Position numbers and translations under genes: made by a program
Notes under the pieces: model-generated
Databases searched by the model: none
What the model saw: the letters and a program-made list of their open reading frames with translations, nothing else
Told to the model about the DNA's origin: nothing
Assembly: GCA_039030395.1 (NCBI GenBank)
Contig: JBCCEF010000029.1
Location: forward strand, 1-50,928
DNA length: 50,928 bases
Direction: 5' to 3'
From: Acidobacteriota bacterium
GTDB lineage: Bacteria > Acidobacteriota > Thermoanaerobaculia > Multivoradales > JBCCEF01
Shown: piece by piece, positions 16,387 to 25,163 of the stretch
Layout: every line of letters begins with the position of its first letter
Position numbering within the stretch: the first letter of the stretch is position 1

Positions 16387-17121
16387 TCACAGTCGCCCTC
16401 CTGGGCGCCGCTTCCACCAGCGAAAGGCACCCCAACCCCAGGAAACAAGGGTCACCAAGGCGACCCCCAGAACCGTCACCAGCGCCGGCAAGAGGAGAAC
16501 GCGGGGTGCCAGCCCCCGGAGAATGAAGGTGGTGGTGAGGGCGGCGATCAGCCCTAGCCAATAGAGAAAGCGGAGGCCTCGGTATCCGAAAGCGGCGAGG
16601 GTGGGCAGGGTGACGGTGGAGGCTGGCAGGTCGTCGGGCGCGTGGTGGCACCAGGTTGCCGTGCCGCCGAAGATCGGCGCCCATCGAGGCGCGTCCCACA
16701 GCACCAAGGCCGTGCAGCCGGCCAGCATCAGGACGGTGATCCAGGGAGTGCCGGTGCCGAAATCCACCGCCCAGGTGAGGACGCAGATGTTGGCGATGAT
16801 CGGCAGGTAGAGGAGAGCACCGAGGAGCGCGGTCCCGCGGAACAGTAGCAGGGCGCCAGCGATGAACTGAGCAAGGCCGACGAAGGTGTAATAGGCGCCG
16901 GTGGCGTGGAACGCGGCGAAGAAGCGGCCGGCAGCGAACTCTTCGGACATACCCGGAGCGAATTCGAGCCCCACCACTTTGGTCCAGCCCGGCGCCATGA
17001 ACCCCACGGCGAGCAAGCTGCGCAGAATCAGAACGCTTCGCCGCATGAGCGGCGACCGGCGGCAGCGGCACCAGAGCTGAAAGCAAGGACCGCTCTCGGC
17101 GAAGAGTCTTTGTAAGGGCAT
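16387..17121 (-). CDS. DoxX-like integral membrane protein
   Basis: The hydrophobic protein has about six helices. The first part resembles DoxX/MauE-type proteins: LLAVGFMAPGWTKVVGLEF, a short loop, then FFAAFHATGAYYTFVGLAQF and LLFRGTALLGALLYLPIIAN. Such proteins are often tied to redox or sulfur metabolism, but the role here is unknown. The C-terminal half adds two further helices and an RWWKRRPGGRL end. The ATG at 17121 gives 244 residues; ATG 17046 (MRRSVLILRSLLAVGF) is equally plausible because neither has a clear ribosome binding site. Confidence 0.7.
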   Translation of the reverse strand: MPLQRLFAESGPCFQLWCRCRRSPLMRRSVLILRSLLAVGFMAPGWTKVVGLEFAPGMSEEFAAGRFFAAFHATGAYYTFVGLAQFIAGALLLFRGTALLGALLYLPIIANICVLTWAVDFGTGTPWITVLMLAGCTALVLWDAPRWAPIFGGTATWCHHAPDDLPASTVTLPTLAAFGYRGLRFLYWLGLIAALTTTFILRGLAPRVLLLPALVTVLGVALVTLVSWGWGAFRWWKRRPGGRL

Positions 17122-17152
17122 CGCGTTCAACTACGGCGCCGGCCTCGATTCG

Positions 17153-18553
17153 TTACTCGAGCGACCCGAGCAGGGCTTCGAAGCGCTTCTCGCCCCGCAG
17201 GGATTTCAAATCCTCATCGTTGCGGAGGTGGTCGGCATTCGAGAAACCGGATGCGACCGCCCGCTCCAGCGCTTCGTAGGCCGGCTTCTTGCGGCCCAGG
17301 CGGGCCTGGGCGCAGGCGAGGTTGTACCAGGCGCGAACGTCGTTTGGGCGGATCTCGGTGGCCAGACGCAGGCTGGTGACAGCGCGCGCGTACTCGCCCT
17401 TCCCCAGCAGCTCGCGGGGGTAGTAGAACGAAGTGCGAGTGGCGATAAGCGCCAGCACGCGACGGGCGGCGTCGGCTTCTTCGGGCGAGTCCGATTTTCG
17501 GACCACGCGCTGGAGATGCTGGATGTAGCGCCGGCCCTCGCTCAAGAAAGTGGGACCTGGTTGGGTGTCGTACTGCACGAGACGGGTGTAGAGGACGTCC
17601 ATCTCCCGTTGCCGCGCAGCCTCCCAGGAGGCGACGCGACGAGTCTCCGCCAAGCCCTCGGTCACTTGCTTTTGCTTCGCGAGGCGCTGGACGGCGGCGG
17701 CCAGATCCGATGTGTCGGCCAGGCCTTCGAAGTCGGCGTGGAGTTCGCGGTATCGGAGATAGGCGCCGAGAAGGTCACCCTTGGACTCCAACGCCTCGGC
17801 GTCTTGGGTCCAATCTTCCTCGAGTTCCGCCACCAGATCCTGGTCGATGGGCCGCAAGTCTTCGGCCATCGCCCGTAGTTCCATCCAGCCGAGGGCCTCG
17901 AAGGCGATTTCTTCCGGCGGCCAGGTGTGACCGCCGTCGAATCCCTCGAAACGGGCGGTAATGCCCCGCTCTTGCAGGTGGAAGTCGAGATGCTGCGTTT
18001 CCCAGAAGTTGAAGTCCCCGGTTCCCGCGGTGGCGAAGCAAGCGAAGGGCAGCCCCGCCTCGGGTACCGTTTCCGGTGCCAGGGCGCCGCTGGCGGCGAT
18101 CACCCCGGCCACCTCGGGCAGGCCGTGGGCGATGCCCGCGACGGCCCGGGAGGTGCCCGAGAAGCCCGCCATGTAGATCCGCCGAGGATGCACCCGGAAG
18201 CGCTTCGGCAGATCGTCGAAAAGGGCCGTGGCCGATTTCTGCATCGGCTCCCAGCCGGCGTCGCTGGCGGAGTTGTTGGAGCTGGCGAGGATGTAGCCGT
18301 AGCGCTCGGCGCCGCGCCGGAAGAACTCCGCCGTCCTCGCCCCACGGCCACGAGCGTCAAACACCAGCAGCAGCGGCCAGGTTCGCTCCGCCGAGTAGTT
18401 CGACGGCAGGTAAAGGGCGTAGCTTTGCTCGGGATCAATGGCGGTGCTCACCGAATCGATGATCTCGCCGCGCGGAAAGTCTTTCCCACTCGCCGGCGAC
18501 ACCAGGACCCAAAGAGCGGCGCAGAGCCCAAGCACGATGCGGAATCCGAACAT
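17153..18553 (-). CDS. secreted esterase-like alpha/beta hydrolase with TPR-like C-terminus
   Basis: The 466-residue protein begins with a signal peptide (MFGFRIVLGLCAALWVLVSP) and an alpha/beta-hydrolase domain of the Esterase D/PHB-depolymerase sort (YALYLPSNYSAERTWPLLLV, then the nucleophile elbow IYMAGFSGTSRAVAG, then a His in FDGGHTWP). A charged helical linker follows. The last 100 residues contain TPR-like helices (GEYARAVTSLRLATEIRPND, RAWYNLACAQARLGRKKPAY). The substrate is unknown. The hydrolase-TPR combination is seen in related lineages, where TPRs are thought to bind partners. Confidence 0.8.
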   Translation of the reverse strand: MFGFRIVLGLCAALWVLVSPASGKDFPRGEIIDSVSTAIDPEQSYALYLPSNYSAERTWPLLLVFDARGRGARTAEFFRRGAERYGYILASSNNSASDAGWEPMQKSATALFDDLPKRFRVHPRRIYMAGFSGTSRAVAGIAHGLPEVAGVIAASGALAPETVPEAGLPFACFATAGTGDFNFWETQHLDFHLQERGITARFEGFDGGHTWPPEEIAFEALGWMELRAMAEDLRPIDQDLVAELEEDWTQDAEALESKGDLLGAYLRYRELHADFEGLADTSDLAAAVQRLAKQKQVTEGLAETRRVASWEAARQREMDVLYTRLVQYDTQPGPTFLSEGRRYIQHLQRVVRKSDSPEEADAARRVLALIATRTSFYYPRELLGKGEYARAVTSLRLATEIRPNDVRAWYNLACAQARLGRKKPAYEALERAVASGFSNADHLRNDEDLKSLRGEKRFEALLGSLE

Positions 18554-18571
18554 GGGGTGGATACGCAGGGA

Positions 18572-20407
18572 CTAGCGGGGAGTTTGGGGACTCCGTCCGA
18601 CCCAGTTCGCCCGCCGCAGGCCGCGCAGGGCGCTGACCAGAAAAATTTCGGAATCCGCGGTGAGCTCGCTACGCTGGATCACTCTTTCCTCGAGGGAGCC
18701 GTCCGCCAACAGCCGCCCGCGCAGGGTGCCGGCCAGCAGGCCGCAGCGGACGGGCGGCGTGACCAGGTGCTTGCCCCGACGCACGGCGACGTTGGCGCGG
18801 CAGGTTTCGGTGACCTCCCCCCGCTCGTTGAACAACAACGCATCGTCCGTCTCCGGTACGGCGTCCCGGGCACCGGAGAGCGCCCGGTCGTAGACCTCGC
18901 GGTAGGTAGTCTTGTGGAAGAGGAAGGTGTCCTTCGAATCGACCGCCGCAGGCGCCCAGGTGAGGACTTCTCCACCGTCCTCCGCCGCCGGAAGCGGCCC
19001 GGCTTCGAGCAGCGGGCTTCCGGTGCGATCGACCAGCAGGCGCACCCGCTGGGCGGTGGGCGCCCGGAAGTCTTCCAGGCTTCGCCGCACCGCCTCCTCG
19101 TCCCAGCGGTAGGCGAAGTACTCGGCGGATTCGGCGAGGCGGGCGAGGTGCTCTTCGAGCAGGAAGAAGCCCTCCTCGGGAGACCACCGCATCGTCTCCA
19201 GCAATGAGAACCACGGCACCGGTCGCTCGATGGCGCGCCGCAGGACGCGCGCCTTGAGCACCGTTTCGCGGTATTCCGCTTCGGCTTGCGAGTCCCACAC
19301 CATGCCGCCGCCGACCCCGTAGGTCACCCGGGCCGCGGCGTCCGCGCGTCGCTCCACCACCGCCGTGCGGATCGCCACCGCGAAGCGAGCCTGCCCGCGC
19401 GGGCCGATGTAGCCCACGGCGCCGGTGTAGGGACCGCGCGGGGATTCTTCGAGGGCCGCGATGATCTCACTGGTGCGCGCCTTGGGGGCGCCGGTGATCG
19501 AGGCGCAGGGGAACAGCGCGGCGAAGACTTCCGGCAGGGTGGCGGCGCTTTGCGCTTCGACGGTGGAGGTCATCTGCAGCACCGTCGGGTAGCGCTCCGC
19601 CTGCCACAGGTCGCCCACCCGCACGGAGCCGGCCTCGGCGATGCGCCCGAGATCGTTGCGCAGCATGTCGACGATCATCACGTTCTCGGCCCGGTCCTTG
19701 GGCGAATCGGCGAGGGCGGCCATCGCCGCCCGGTCTTCCGCCAGGGTGCGCCCGCGGTGGGCGGTGCCCTTCATCGGCCGCGTCACGAGTCGCCGTCGGT
19801 GGCCTTGAGGCCCTCCCATGCGCTCGAAGAACAGCTCCGGCGAAGCACAGCAGATGGCGAATTCCGGGTCCGCCAAGAAGGCGCCGTAGCGGCAGCGTTG
19901 GGCGGCGATCATGGCGGCAAAGAGGCCGAGGGGATCGCCCTCGAAGGCCGCCCGCAGCCGGTAGGTGTAGTTCACCTGGTAGGTGTCGCCGCGGCCGATG
20001 GCGCGTTTGATCACGCCGATCGCCCGGCCGAAGTCCCGGCGGTCGACGCTCGGGCGCCAGCTTCCGATGTGGAAAGGGCCTGAATCCGCCGGCGCCTCGA
20101 AACCCTTCTCGACCTCGGCGCGGCGGAAGAGAGCGAACCAAAGGAGCGGCGCCCCTCCGACCGCCGGAGGGTGCGCCGCCAGTGCGGAGTCGAAGGCCGG
20201 GGCCGCCTCGTAGGCGACGAAACCGGCGGCCCACAGGCCTTCCCCCTCGGTGCGCCGGCAGACCTCGGCGAAAGTGGCCGGCACCTCTTCCACCCGCCGA
20301 GCCACCAGCACCGCGACGGGCGCTTCGAAGCGCAGCCAACGGCCCTCGAAGCCGTCCTGCACGAGGGCAATCGGCTTGCGAGCCGCGGGGTAGTCTAGGG
20401 GTTTCAC
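18572..20407 (-). CDS. pabB-pabC: aminodeoxychorismate synthase component I fused to aminodeoxychorismate lyase
   Basis: The 611-residue protein joins two steps of p-aminobenzoate synthesis for folate. Residues 1 to about 375 are the chorismate-binding PabB domain, with GDTYQVNYTYRLRA, ELFFERMGG, TRPMKGTAHRG, DSPKDRAENVMIVDMLRNDL, CASITGAPKARTSEII and GVGGGMVWDSQAEAEYRE. Residues about 390-611 are a PLP-dependent PabC/BCAT-fold domain with catalytic K499 in FLFHKTTYREVYD and EVTETCRANV. The start is GTG 20407 (MKPLDYPAARK), with no strong ribosome binding site. The amidotransferase subunit PabA is not in the window; the protein may use free ammonia or a distant PabA/TrpG. Confidence 0.93.
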   Translation of the reverse strand: MKPLDYPAARKPIALVQDGFEGRWLRFEAPVAVLVARRVEEVPATFAEVCRRTEGEGLWAAGFVAYEAAPAFDSALAAHPPAVGGAPLLWFALFRRAEVEKGFEAPADSGPFHIGSWRPSVDRRDFGRAIGVIKRAIGRGDTYQVNYTYRLRAAFEGDPLGLFAAMIAAQRCRYGAFLADPEFAICCASPELFFERMGGPQGHRRRLVTRPMKGTAHRGRTLAEDRAAMAALADSPKDRAENVMIVDMLRNDLGRIAEAGSVRVGDLWQAERYPTVLQMTSTVEAQSAATLPEVFAALFPCASITGAPKARTSEIIAALEESPRGPYTGAVGYIGPRGQARFAVAIRTAVVERRADAAARVTYGVGGGMVWDSQAEAEYRETVLKARVLRRAIERPVPWFSLLETMRWSPEEGFFLLEEHLARLAESAEYFAYRWDEEAVRRSLEDFRAPTAQRVRLLVDRTGSPLLEAGPLPAAEDGGEVLTWAPAAVDSKDTFLFHKTTYREVYDRALSGARDAVPETDDALLFNERGEVTETCRANVAVRRGKHLVTPPVRCGLLAGTLRGRLLADGSLEERVIQRSELTADSEIFLVSALRGLRRANWVGRSPQTPR

Positions 20408-20422
20408 GGGCCCGTTCTCAAA

Positions 20423-20523
20423 GGCTGCGGAAATGCGCCGGAAAGGCTGCGGAAAATCGGTGGATGGCTTGCGGAATGGGCATGAGACGCTGCGGAAATC
20501 CAGCGGATTCTCGTGCTACGAGA
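20423..20523. promoter_or_regulatory. divergent promoter region with four GCTGCGGAAA-like repeats and a dyad
   Basis: Between pabB-pabC and ilvA, GCTGCGGAAA or a close variant recurs near 20424, 20446, 20467 and 20489, about 21-22 bases apart, which is two helical turns. It is followed by a perfect dyad TCTCGT-GCT-ACGAGA (20509-20523). The spacing suggests several proteins on one face of the DNA. The binding factor is unknown. Confidence 0.4.
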
Positions 20524-20622
20524 CGATCTGAGAAAACGCTACCACGCCGAGAGGCGCCGTTTCCGATAGCATGCGGACAGAGTCCCTCCGACCTTCGACA
20601 GCGTGCCCCATCCGGAGCTTTC

Positions 20623-21834
20623 GTGCCGACCATCGCAGACATCCGAGCCGCCCGCGAGCGTATCGCCGGCACCCTGCCGGTCACCCCCTGCCGGCAAGCT
20701 CTCGGCTACGGCAACCTGGTGCCGGCGCGGCTGTTCCTGAAGCTGGAGAATCTCCAGCGCACGGGATCTTTCAAGGAGCGCGGCGCCCTCAACCGGCTGT
20801 TGACCATGGAAGAGGCGTCCCGACGCAGAGGGGTGATCACCGCCAGCGCCGGCAACCACGCCCAGGCCTTGGCTCTCCACGCCAGCAACCTGGGGATCGC
20901 CTCGACGGTGGTGATGCCCGAGAACACGCCGCTGATCAAGGTCACCAACACCCGCCGCTATGGGGCGACGGTGGTGCTCCACGGCGCCACCTTCGACGAT
21001 GCCGTGGACCATGCCCACCAACTGCGCAAGGAGCGCGACCTGGTGCTGGTGCCGGCCTTCAATGACGAAGCGGTGATCGCCGGCCAGGGCACCGTCGCCC
21101 TCGAACTGGCGGAGCAAATCGACCGCATCGACACGATGGTGGTACCGATCGGCGGCGGCGGCCTGATCTCCGGTATCGCCCTGGCGCTGAAAGAGCTGAT
21201 GCCCGACATCCGGGTGGTGGGCGTGGAGGCGGAAGCGGCGCCCTCGGCGCACGCCTCGCGAGAGGCCGGAGAGATCGTCACGGTGACCAGCCGCGACACC
21301 ATCGCCGACGGCATCGCCGTCAAGCGGGTGGGTGAGCTGACCTTTCCGTTGATCGAGCGGCTGGTCGACGATCTGGTGAAGGTGGACGACGCCGAAATCG
21401 CCACCGCCATCCTGCGCCTGCTCGAGAATCAGAAGACCCTCACCGAGGGCGCCGGTGCCGCCGGCATGGCCGCGATCCTCGCCGGCAAGGTGCCGATGGT
21501 GGAGGGCGAGACCGTCGCCGTGGTGCTGTGCGGCGGCAACATCGACATCAACATCCTCGCCCGCATCATCGACCGCGGCCTGGTCTCCGACGGGCGGGTG
21601 GCCCGCCTCAAGGTGCGTGGTCAGGACCGGCCAGGGCTGCTGGCCGAGGTGACGGCGACCGTCGCTGAGCACGGCGCCAACGTCCTGGAGATCACTCACG
21701 CCCGCGAGTTTGCGGACATCTCCGTCGGCGAGGTGGAAGTGTTGCTGACCTTGGAAACCCGCGGCGAGAACCACATCGCCGAGATCATCGGCGCCCTCGT
21801 CGACGAAGGCGACCGAGTCCAGTCTTTGAGCTGA
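20623..21834 (+). CDS. ilvA: threonine ammonia-lyase (threonine dehydratase) with ACT domain
   Basis: The PLP enzyme deaminates threonine to 2-oxobutanoate, feeding isoleucine or catabolism. The protein is 403 residues from GTG 20623, which has CGGAG seven bases upstream; a longer open frame is non-coding. The PLP lysine is K51 in GSFKERGA, and GGGGLISG and CGGNIDINIL are the phosphate-binding and C-terminal motifs. A single ACT domain (about 328-403, RLKVRGQDRPGLLAEVTATV) replaces the two regulatory domains of long biosynthetic IlvA. Short enzymes with one ACT domain are feedback-regulated in some bacteria, so biosynthetic or catabolic use cannot be decided. Confidence 0.93.
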   Translation: MPTIADIRAARERIAGTLPVTPCRQALGYGNLVPARLFLKLENLQRTGSFKERGALNRLLTMEEASRRRGVITASAGNHAQALALHASNLGIASTVVMPENTPLIKVTNTRRYGATVVLHGATFDDAVDHAHQLRKERDLVLVPAFNDEAVIAGQGTVALELAEQIDRIDTMVVPIGGGGLISGIALALKELMPDIRVVGVEAEAAPSAHASREAGEIVTVTSRDTIADGIAVKRVGELTFPLIERLVDDLVKVDDAEIATAILRLLENQKTLTEGAGAAGMAAILAGKVPMVEGETVAVVLCGGNIDINILARIIDRGLVSDGRVARLKVRGQDRPGLLAEVTATVAEHGANVLEITHAREFADISVGEVEVLLTLETRGENHIAEIIGALVDEGDRVQSLS

Positions 21835-21862
21835 GCACCCCCGAATTCGGACCAGGAGCCTG

Positions 21863-22042
21863 AGCCTGCCCTTCTCACCAGCCACCTACTGCGAGGCCGT
21901 ATGTCACTGAATCTGCTGCGTTATCCACAGAACCTGCTCCTCGACGTACTGACAGTACGCCTTCGTCACAGAACCTGTGGATGCCTTGCATCTTCAGCCA
22001 CCTACGACCTCTCGCTTCGGTTGCTGGTGAGAAAGGCAGGCT
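21863..22042. repeat. 180-base imperfect palindrome with 20-base terminal inverted repeats (MITE-like)
   Basis: The left end AGCCTGCCCTTCTCACCAGC (21863-21882) and the right end (22023-22042) are reverse complements with one mismatch. The interior also pairs: ATCCACAG near 21926 with CTGTGGAT near 21973, and a central hairpin CGTACTG-A-CAGTACG. Thus the whole element folds on itself. It encodes nothing convincing. Such structures are typical of non-autonomous miniature transposons or large REP-type elements. Its right end abuts purE, and the GAAAGG that serves as its ribosome binding site lies inside the terminal repeat. Confidence 0.7.
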
Positions 22043-22044
22043 AG

Positions 22045-22539
22045 ATGACACCGACCGATCGACCCGCCGTCGCCGTGATCATGGGGAGCACCTCCGACTG
22101 GGAGACCATGCGCCACGCCGTGAAGACTCTCGAGTCCTTCGACGTGGCCTGCGACACCCAGGTGGTCTCCGCCCACCGCACGCCGGACAAGATGGCGCGG
22201 TTCGCCGCCGGGGCCGAGGAACGAGGCCTGGAGGTGATCATCGCCGGCGCCGGGGGCGCCGCTCACCTGCCGGGCATGGTCGCCGCCCAGACCGCTGTGC
22301 CGGTGCTCGGCGTGCCGGTCCAGAGCAAGGCGCTTTCCGGCATGGACTCGCTCCTCTCCATCGCCCAAATGCCCGCCGGCATTCCTGTCGGCACCCTCGC
22401 CATCGGCCAGGCCGGCGCCGTCAACGCCGCGCTGCTGGCGGTCGCCATCCTTTCGAACTCGCGGCCGGAGCTGCGCGAGGCACTCCGCCGCTTCCGGGCG
22501 GAGCAAACCGAGACGGTGATGGAGGCCGAGCTGCCGTGA
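22045..22539 (+). CDS. purE: 5-(carboxyamino)imidazole ribonucleotide mutase
   Basis: PurE moves the carboxylate of N5-CAIR to give CAIR in purine synthesis. The 164-residue protein has GSTSD (14-18), [11 protein letters not shown] with S42-A43-H44-R45, [16 protein letters not shown], and [17 protein letters not shown]; these are class I PurE motifs and agree with the adjacent PurK. The start ATG 22045 lies two bases past the hairpin element, which supplies the GAAAGG ribosome binding site. The last codons overlap purK. Confidence 0.96.
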   Translation: MTPTDRPAVAVIMGSTSDWETMRHAVKTLESFDVACDTQVVSAHRTPDKMARFAAGAEERGLEVIIAGAGGAAHLPGMVAAQTAVPVLGVPVQSKALSGMDSLLSIAQMPAGIPVGTLAIGQAGAVNAALLAVAILSNSRPELREALRRFRAEQTETVMEAELP

Positions 22540-23708
22540 GCCGTCCTCCGGCGATCTTGCCGGGCAGCACCGTCGGCGTTCTCGGTAGCGGCCAGCTCGG
22601 GCGCATGCTGGCCCTCGAAGCCCGGGCGATGGGCTACCGGATCCACACCCTGTCGCCAAGCCGAGACACGCCGACGGGCCAGGTGGCGGATCTCGAAGTG
22701 GTCGCCGCCTACGACGATCTCGACGCCGTAAGCGCTTTCGCCCGCGGGGTCGACGTGGTGACCTTCGAATTCGAGAACGTCTCCGCCGAGGCGACACGGG
22801 TGGCCGCCGAGGAAGCCCCGGTGCGCCCCGACGGGATGATCCTGCATACCACCCAGAATCGCCTGCGGGAGAAGCGCTTCCTCACCGACCAGGGGTTTCC
22901 GGTAGCGCCCTTTCGGGAAGTTCGTTCGGCGAAAGACCTGGCGGCGGCGCTGGCGGAGATCGGCGCCCCGGCGGTGCTCAAGACCGCCGGCTTCGGCTAC
23001 GACGGCAAGGGACAGATCAAAGTCGAGCCCGGCGTTTCCCCGGACGACCTGTGGCGCGAGTTCCGCGGCGATCTCGACAGTCAGCGGGTGGAGACGGCGG
23101 CAGTGCTCGAAGGCTTTGTCGACTTCGAGCGGGAAGTTTCGGTGGTGGCGGCACGCGGGCTGGACGGTTCCTTGGTGGATTACGGCGTGCTCGCCAACGA
23201 CCATCGCCACCACATTCTGGACGTCACCGTGTCGCCGGCGCCGGTGTCGCCGCGGGTCGCCGCGGAGGCACAGCGCCTCGCCCACGGCATCGTCGAGGCG
23301 GTGGAGCTGGTGGGGGTGCTGTGCGTAGAGATGTTCTTGCAGACCGACGGCCGGCTGATCGTCAACGAGCTGGCGCCGCGGCCCCACAATTCCGGCCACC
23401 TGACCGTCGACGCCCACCTCACCAGCCAGTTCGAGCAACAGCTACGGGCCGTGTGTGGGCTGACCCTCGGCTCGACGGAGCGCCTGCGGCCGGCGGCGAT
23501 GGTCAACCTGCTGGGCGATCTCTGGCAGCACGGCGAGCCGGACTGGGCGGCGGTCGCCGGTGAGCAGAATCTCAAGCTCCACCTCTACGGCAAAGGCGAA
23601 GCCCGGCCGGGCCGCAAGATGGGACACCTGACGGTACTGGCGGGCGACGCCGGGACGGCGAAGCGCCAAGCCCTGGCGTCCCGCGCGCTGCTGGAGTCTG
23701 GCGGCTGA
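22536..23708 (+). CDS. purK: 5-(carboxyamino)imidazole ribonucleotide synthase
   Basis: PurK is the ATP-grasp enzyme that joins bicarbonate to AIR using ATP, giving N5-CAIR for PurE. The 390-residue protein starts at a GTG that overlaps the purE stop (GTGA), so they are coupled. Features are the N-terminal [23 protein letters not shown]-grasp strands [34 protein letters not shown], and [15 protein letters not shown] near the metal-binding site. Length and order are normal for the family. Confidence 0.96.
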   Translation: MSRPPAILPGSTVGVLGSGQLGRMLALEARAMGYRIHTLSPSRDTPTGQVADLEVVAAYDDLDAVSAFARGVDVVTFEFENVSAEATRVAAEEAPVRPDGMILHTTQNRLREKRFLTDQGFPVAPFREVRSAKDLAAALAEIGAPAVLKTAGFGYDGKGQIKVEPGVSPDDLWREFRGDLDSQRVETAAVLEGFVDFEREVSVVAARGLDGSLVDYGVLANDHRHHILDVTVSPAPVSPRVAAEAQRLAHGIVEAVELVGVLCVEMFLQTDGRLIVNELAPRPHNSGHLTVDAHLTSQFEQQLRAVCGLTLGSTERLRPAAMVNLLGDLWQHGEPDWAAVAGEQNLKLHLYGKGEARPGRKMGHLTVLAGDAGTAKRQALASRALLESGG

Positions 23709-23714
23709 TCCCAG

Positions 23715-24527
23715 GTGCCCGGCAAGGGAGTCATCCGGCGGGTCAAGGACGCCCTCTGGCGAACCTCAGATCTGTTCGGTATTCGACCCGTTCGGATCCG
23801 CTCCGGCCCGGCGCGGGGATCGCAGATTTGTGCGCCGATCCGACGGTGGCCGTCCTTTCGGCGCGCCCTCCACGAGGCGCCCATCCTGGCCGTCATCGAC
23901 CGCCGGGTGGGTGAAGGGCAGACGGTGCTCGACCTCGGCGCCTCCTACGGCTATTTCACCCTCGCCTTCGCGGCCCGGGTGGGTAGCGTCGGCAGGGTGA
24001 TCGCCTTCGAGCCGGAATCCAGAGCGGCGAACGCGCTGCGACGAACCCTGGCCCTCAACGGGCTCTCCCAGGTACGGTTGATCGAGGCCGCCGTCGCCGA
24101 GACGTCCAGGACGCACTTTCTGCGAGTGCCGGAGAACGAAACGATGGCCTACCTGACCGCCCGACCAAACGGCACCGCCGTGGATTCCGTCTCTCTGGAT
24201 GACTGGCTCTCGCGGCCGCCCACCGAAGACGCCCCGCAGCGGGTGGACTGGATCAAGATCGATGTCGAAGGGGCCGAGGCGCAGGTGCTCTCCGGCGCGG
24301 AAGAGACCCTCACCCGCTATCGGCCGCGCATCCTGTGCGAAGTTCACGGCAGCCCGGCGTTTCCGGGCGGGGCGCGGGAGACGGTGGAGCGCCTGCGCCG
24401 GGCCGGCTATCGGCTGACCCCGGTACCGGCAGCCGGACGCTCCCTGGAGGAACGGCTGCACACCGTGGAAGCGGCGCCCGCCGGACCTCGCCTCCACACC
24501 TTTCATCTGCTCGCCGAGGCCGACTGA
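23715..24527 (+). CDS. FkbM-family methyltransferase
   Basis: The 270-residue protein has the SAM-binding core of the FkbM family: TVLDLGASYGYFTLAFAARV, VIAFEPESRAANALRRTLAL, and the C-terminal VDWIKIDVEGAEAQVLSGAE and ILCEVHG. These enzymes methylate hydroxyl groups on sugars or natural products. It starts at GTG 23715, six bases after purK, so it lies in the purine operon, although no purine role is evident. The acceptor is unknown. The N-terminal 60 residues are basic and not diagnostic. Confidence 0.8.
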   Translation: MPGKGVIRRVKDALWRTSDLFGIRPVRIRSGPARGSQICAPIRRWPSFRRALHEAPILAVIDRRVGEGQTVLDLGASYGYFTLAFAARVGSVGRVIAFEPESRAANALRRTLALNGLSQVRLIEAAVAETSRTHFLRVPENETMAYLTARPNGTAVDSVSLDDWLSRPPTEDAPQRVDWIKIDVEGAEAQVLSGAEETLTRYRPRILCEVHGSPAFPGGARETVERLRRAGYRLTPVPAAGRSLEERLHTVEAAPAGPRLHTFHLLAEAD

Positions 24528-24533
24528 CTCACC

Positions 24534-25163
24534 ATGGAATCTCTCCTCCTCGGCCTGAGCCTCGGCTTCGCCTCCGGCGTGAGTCCCGGTCCACTCTCGA
24601 CGCTGGTGATCAGCACCGCTCTCGAACGGGGCTTCGGCGCCGGCCTACGGGTGGCGATCGCGCCGCTGCTGACGGATGCACCGGTGATCGCAGTGGCCGT
24701 GCTCTTCTTGCGGGCGCTACCGGAGAGCTTTCTCGTCGCCATCACCTTCATCGGCGCGGCGGTGGTGATCTACCTGGGCGTCGACACTCTGCGCGCCGCC
24801 CGGCGGACGCCGTCCCTCGAAGACATCGCCGGCGCCGCCAGCGAGGCGCCGCGGGACGTGCTGCGCGGCCTCGCGATCAACCTGATCAGTCCCAATCCCT
24901 GGGTTTTCTGGATCACCATCGGTGGCCCGATGATCCTGGAGTTCTGGCGCCACTCACCCTGGCGCGGTATTGCCTTCCTGGCGGGCTTCTTCCCGCTGCT
25001 GGTCGGCATCAAGATCCTGCTGGCGGTGATCGCGGCGCGAGGACGGAAGTACCTGCGTGGGCGCGCCTACGGACGGGTGCTGGCCGGCTGCGGCCTACTG
25101 CTGATCGGACTGGGAGCGGTGCTGATCTTCGACGGCCTCGGGCGCCTCGGGGGCATCGGCTGA
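24534..25163 (+). CDS. LysE/RhtB-family exporter
   Basis: The 209-residue membrane protein has six predicted helices and the family start MESLLLGLSLGFASGVSPGP, with INLISPNPWVFWITIGGPMI in the middle. The family exports amino acids such as lysine, threonine or homoserine; the specificity cannot be inferred. It is six bases after the FkbM gene, so co-transcribed. Its last 69 bases overlap the convergent acyltransferase gene. Confidence 0.85.
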   Translation: MESLLLGLSLGFASGVSPGPLSTLVISTALERGFGAGLRVAIAPLLTDAPVIAVAVLFLRALPESFLVAITFIGAAVVIYLGVDTLRAARRTPSLEDIAGAASEAPRDVLRGLAINLISPNPWVFWITIGGPMILEFWRHSPWRGIAFLAGFFPLLVGIKILLAVIAARGRKYLRGRAYGRVLAGCGLLLIGLGAVLIFDGLGRLGGIG

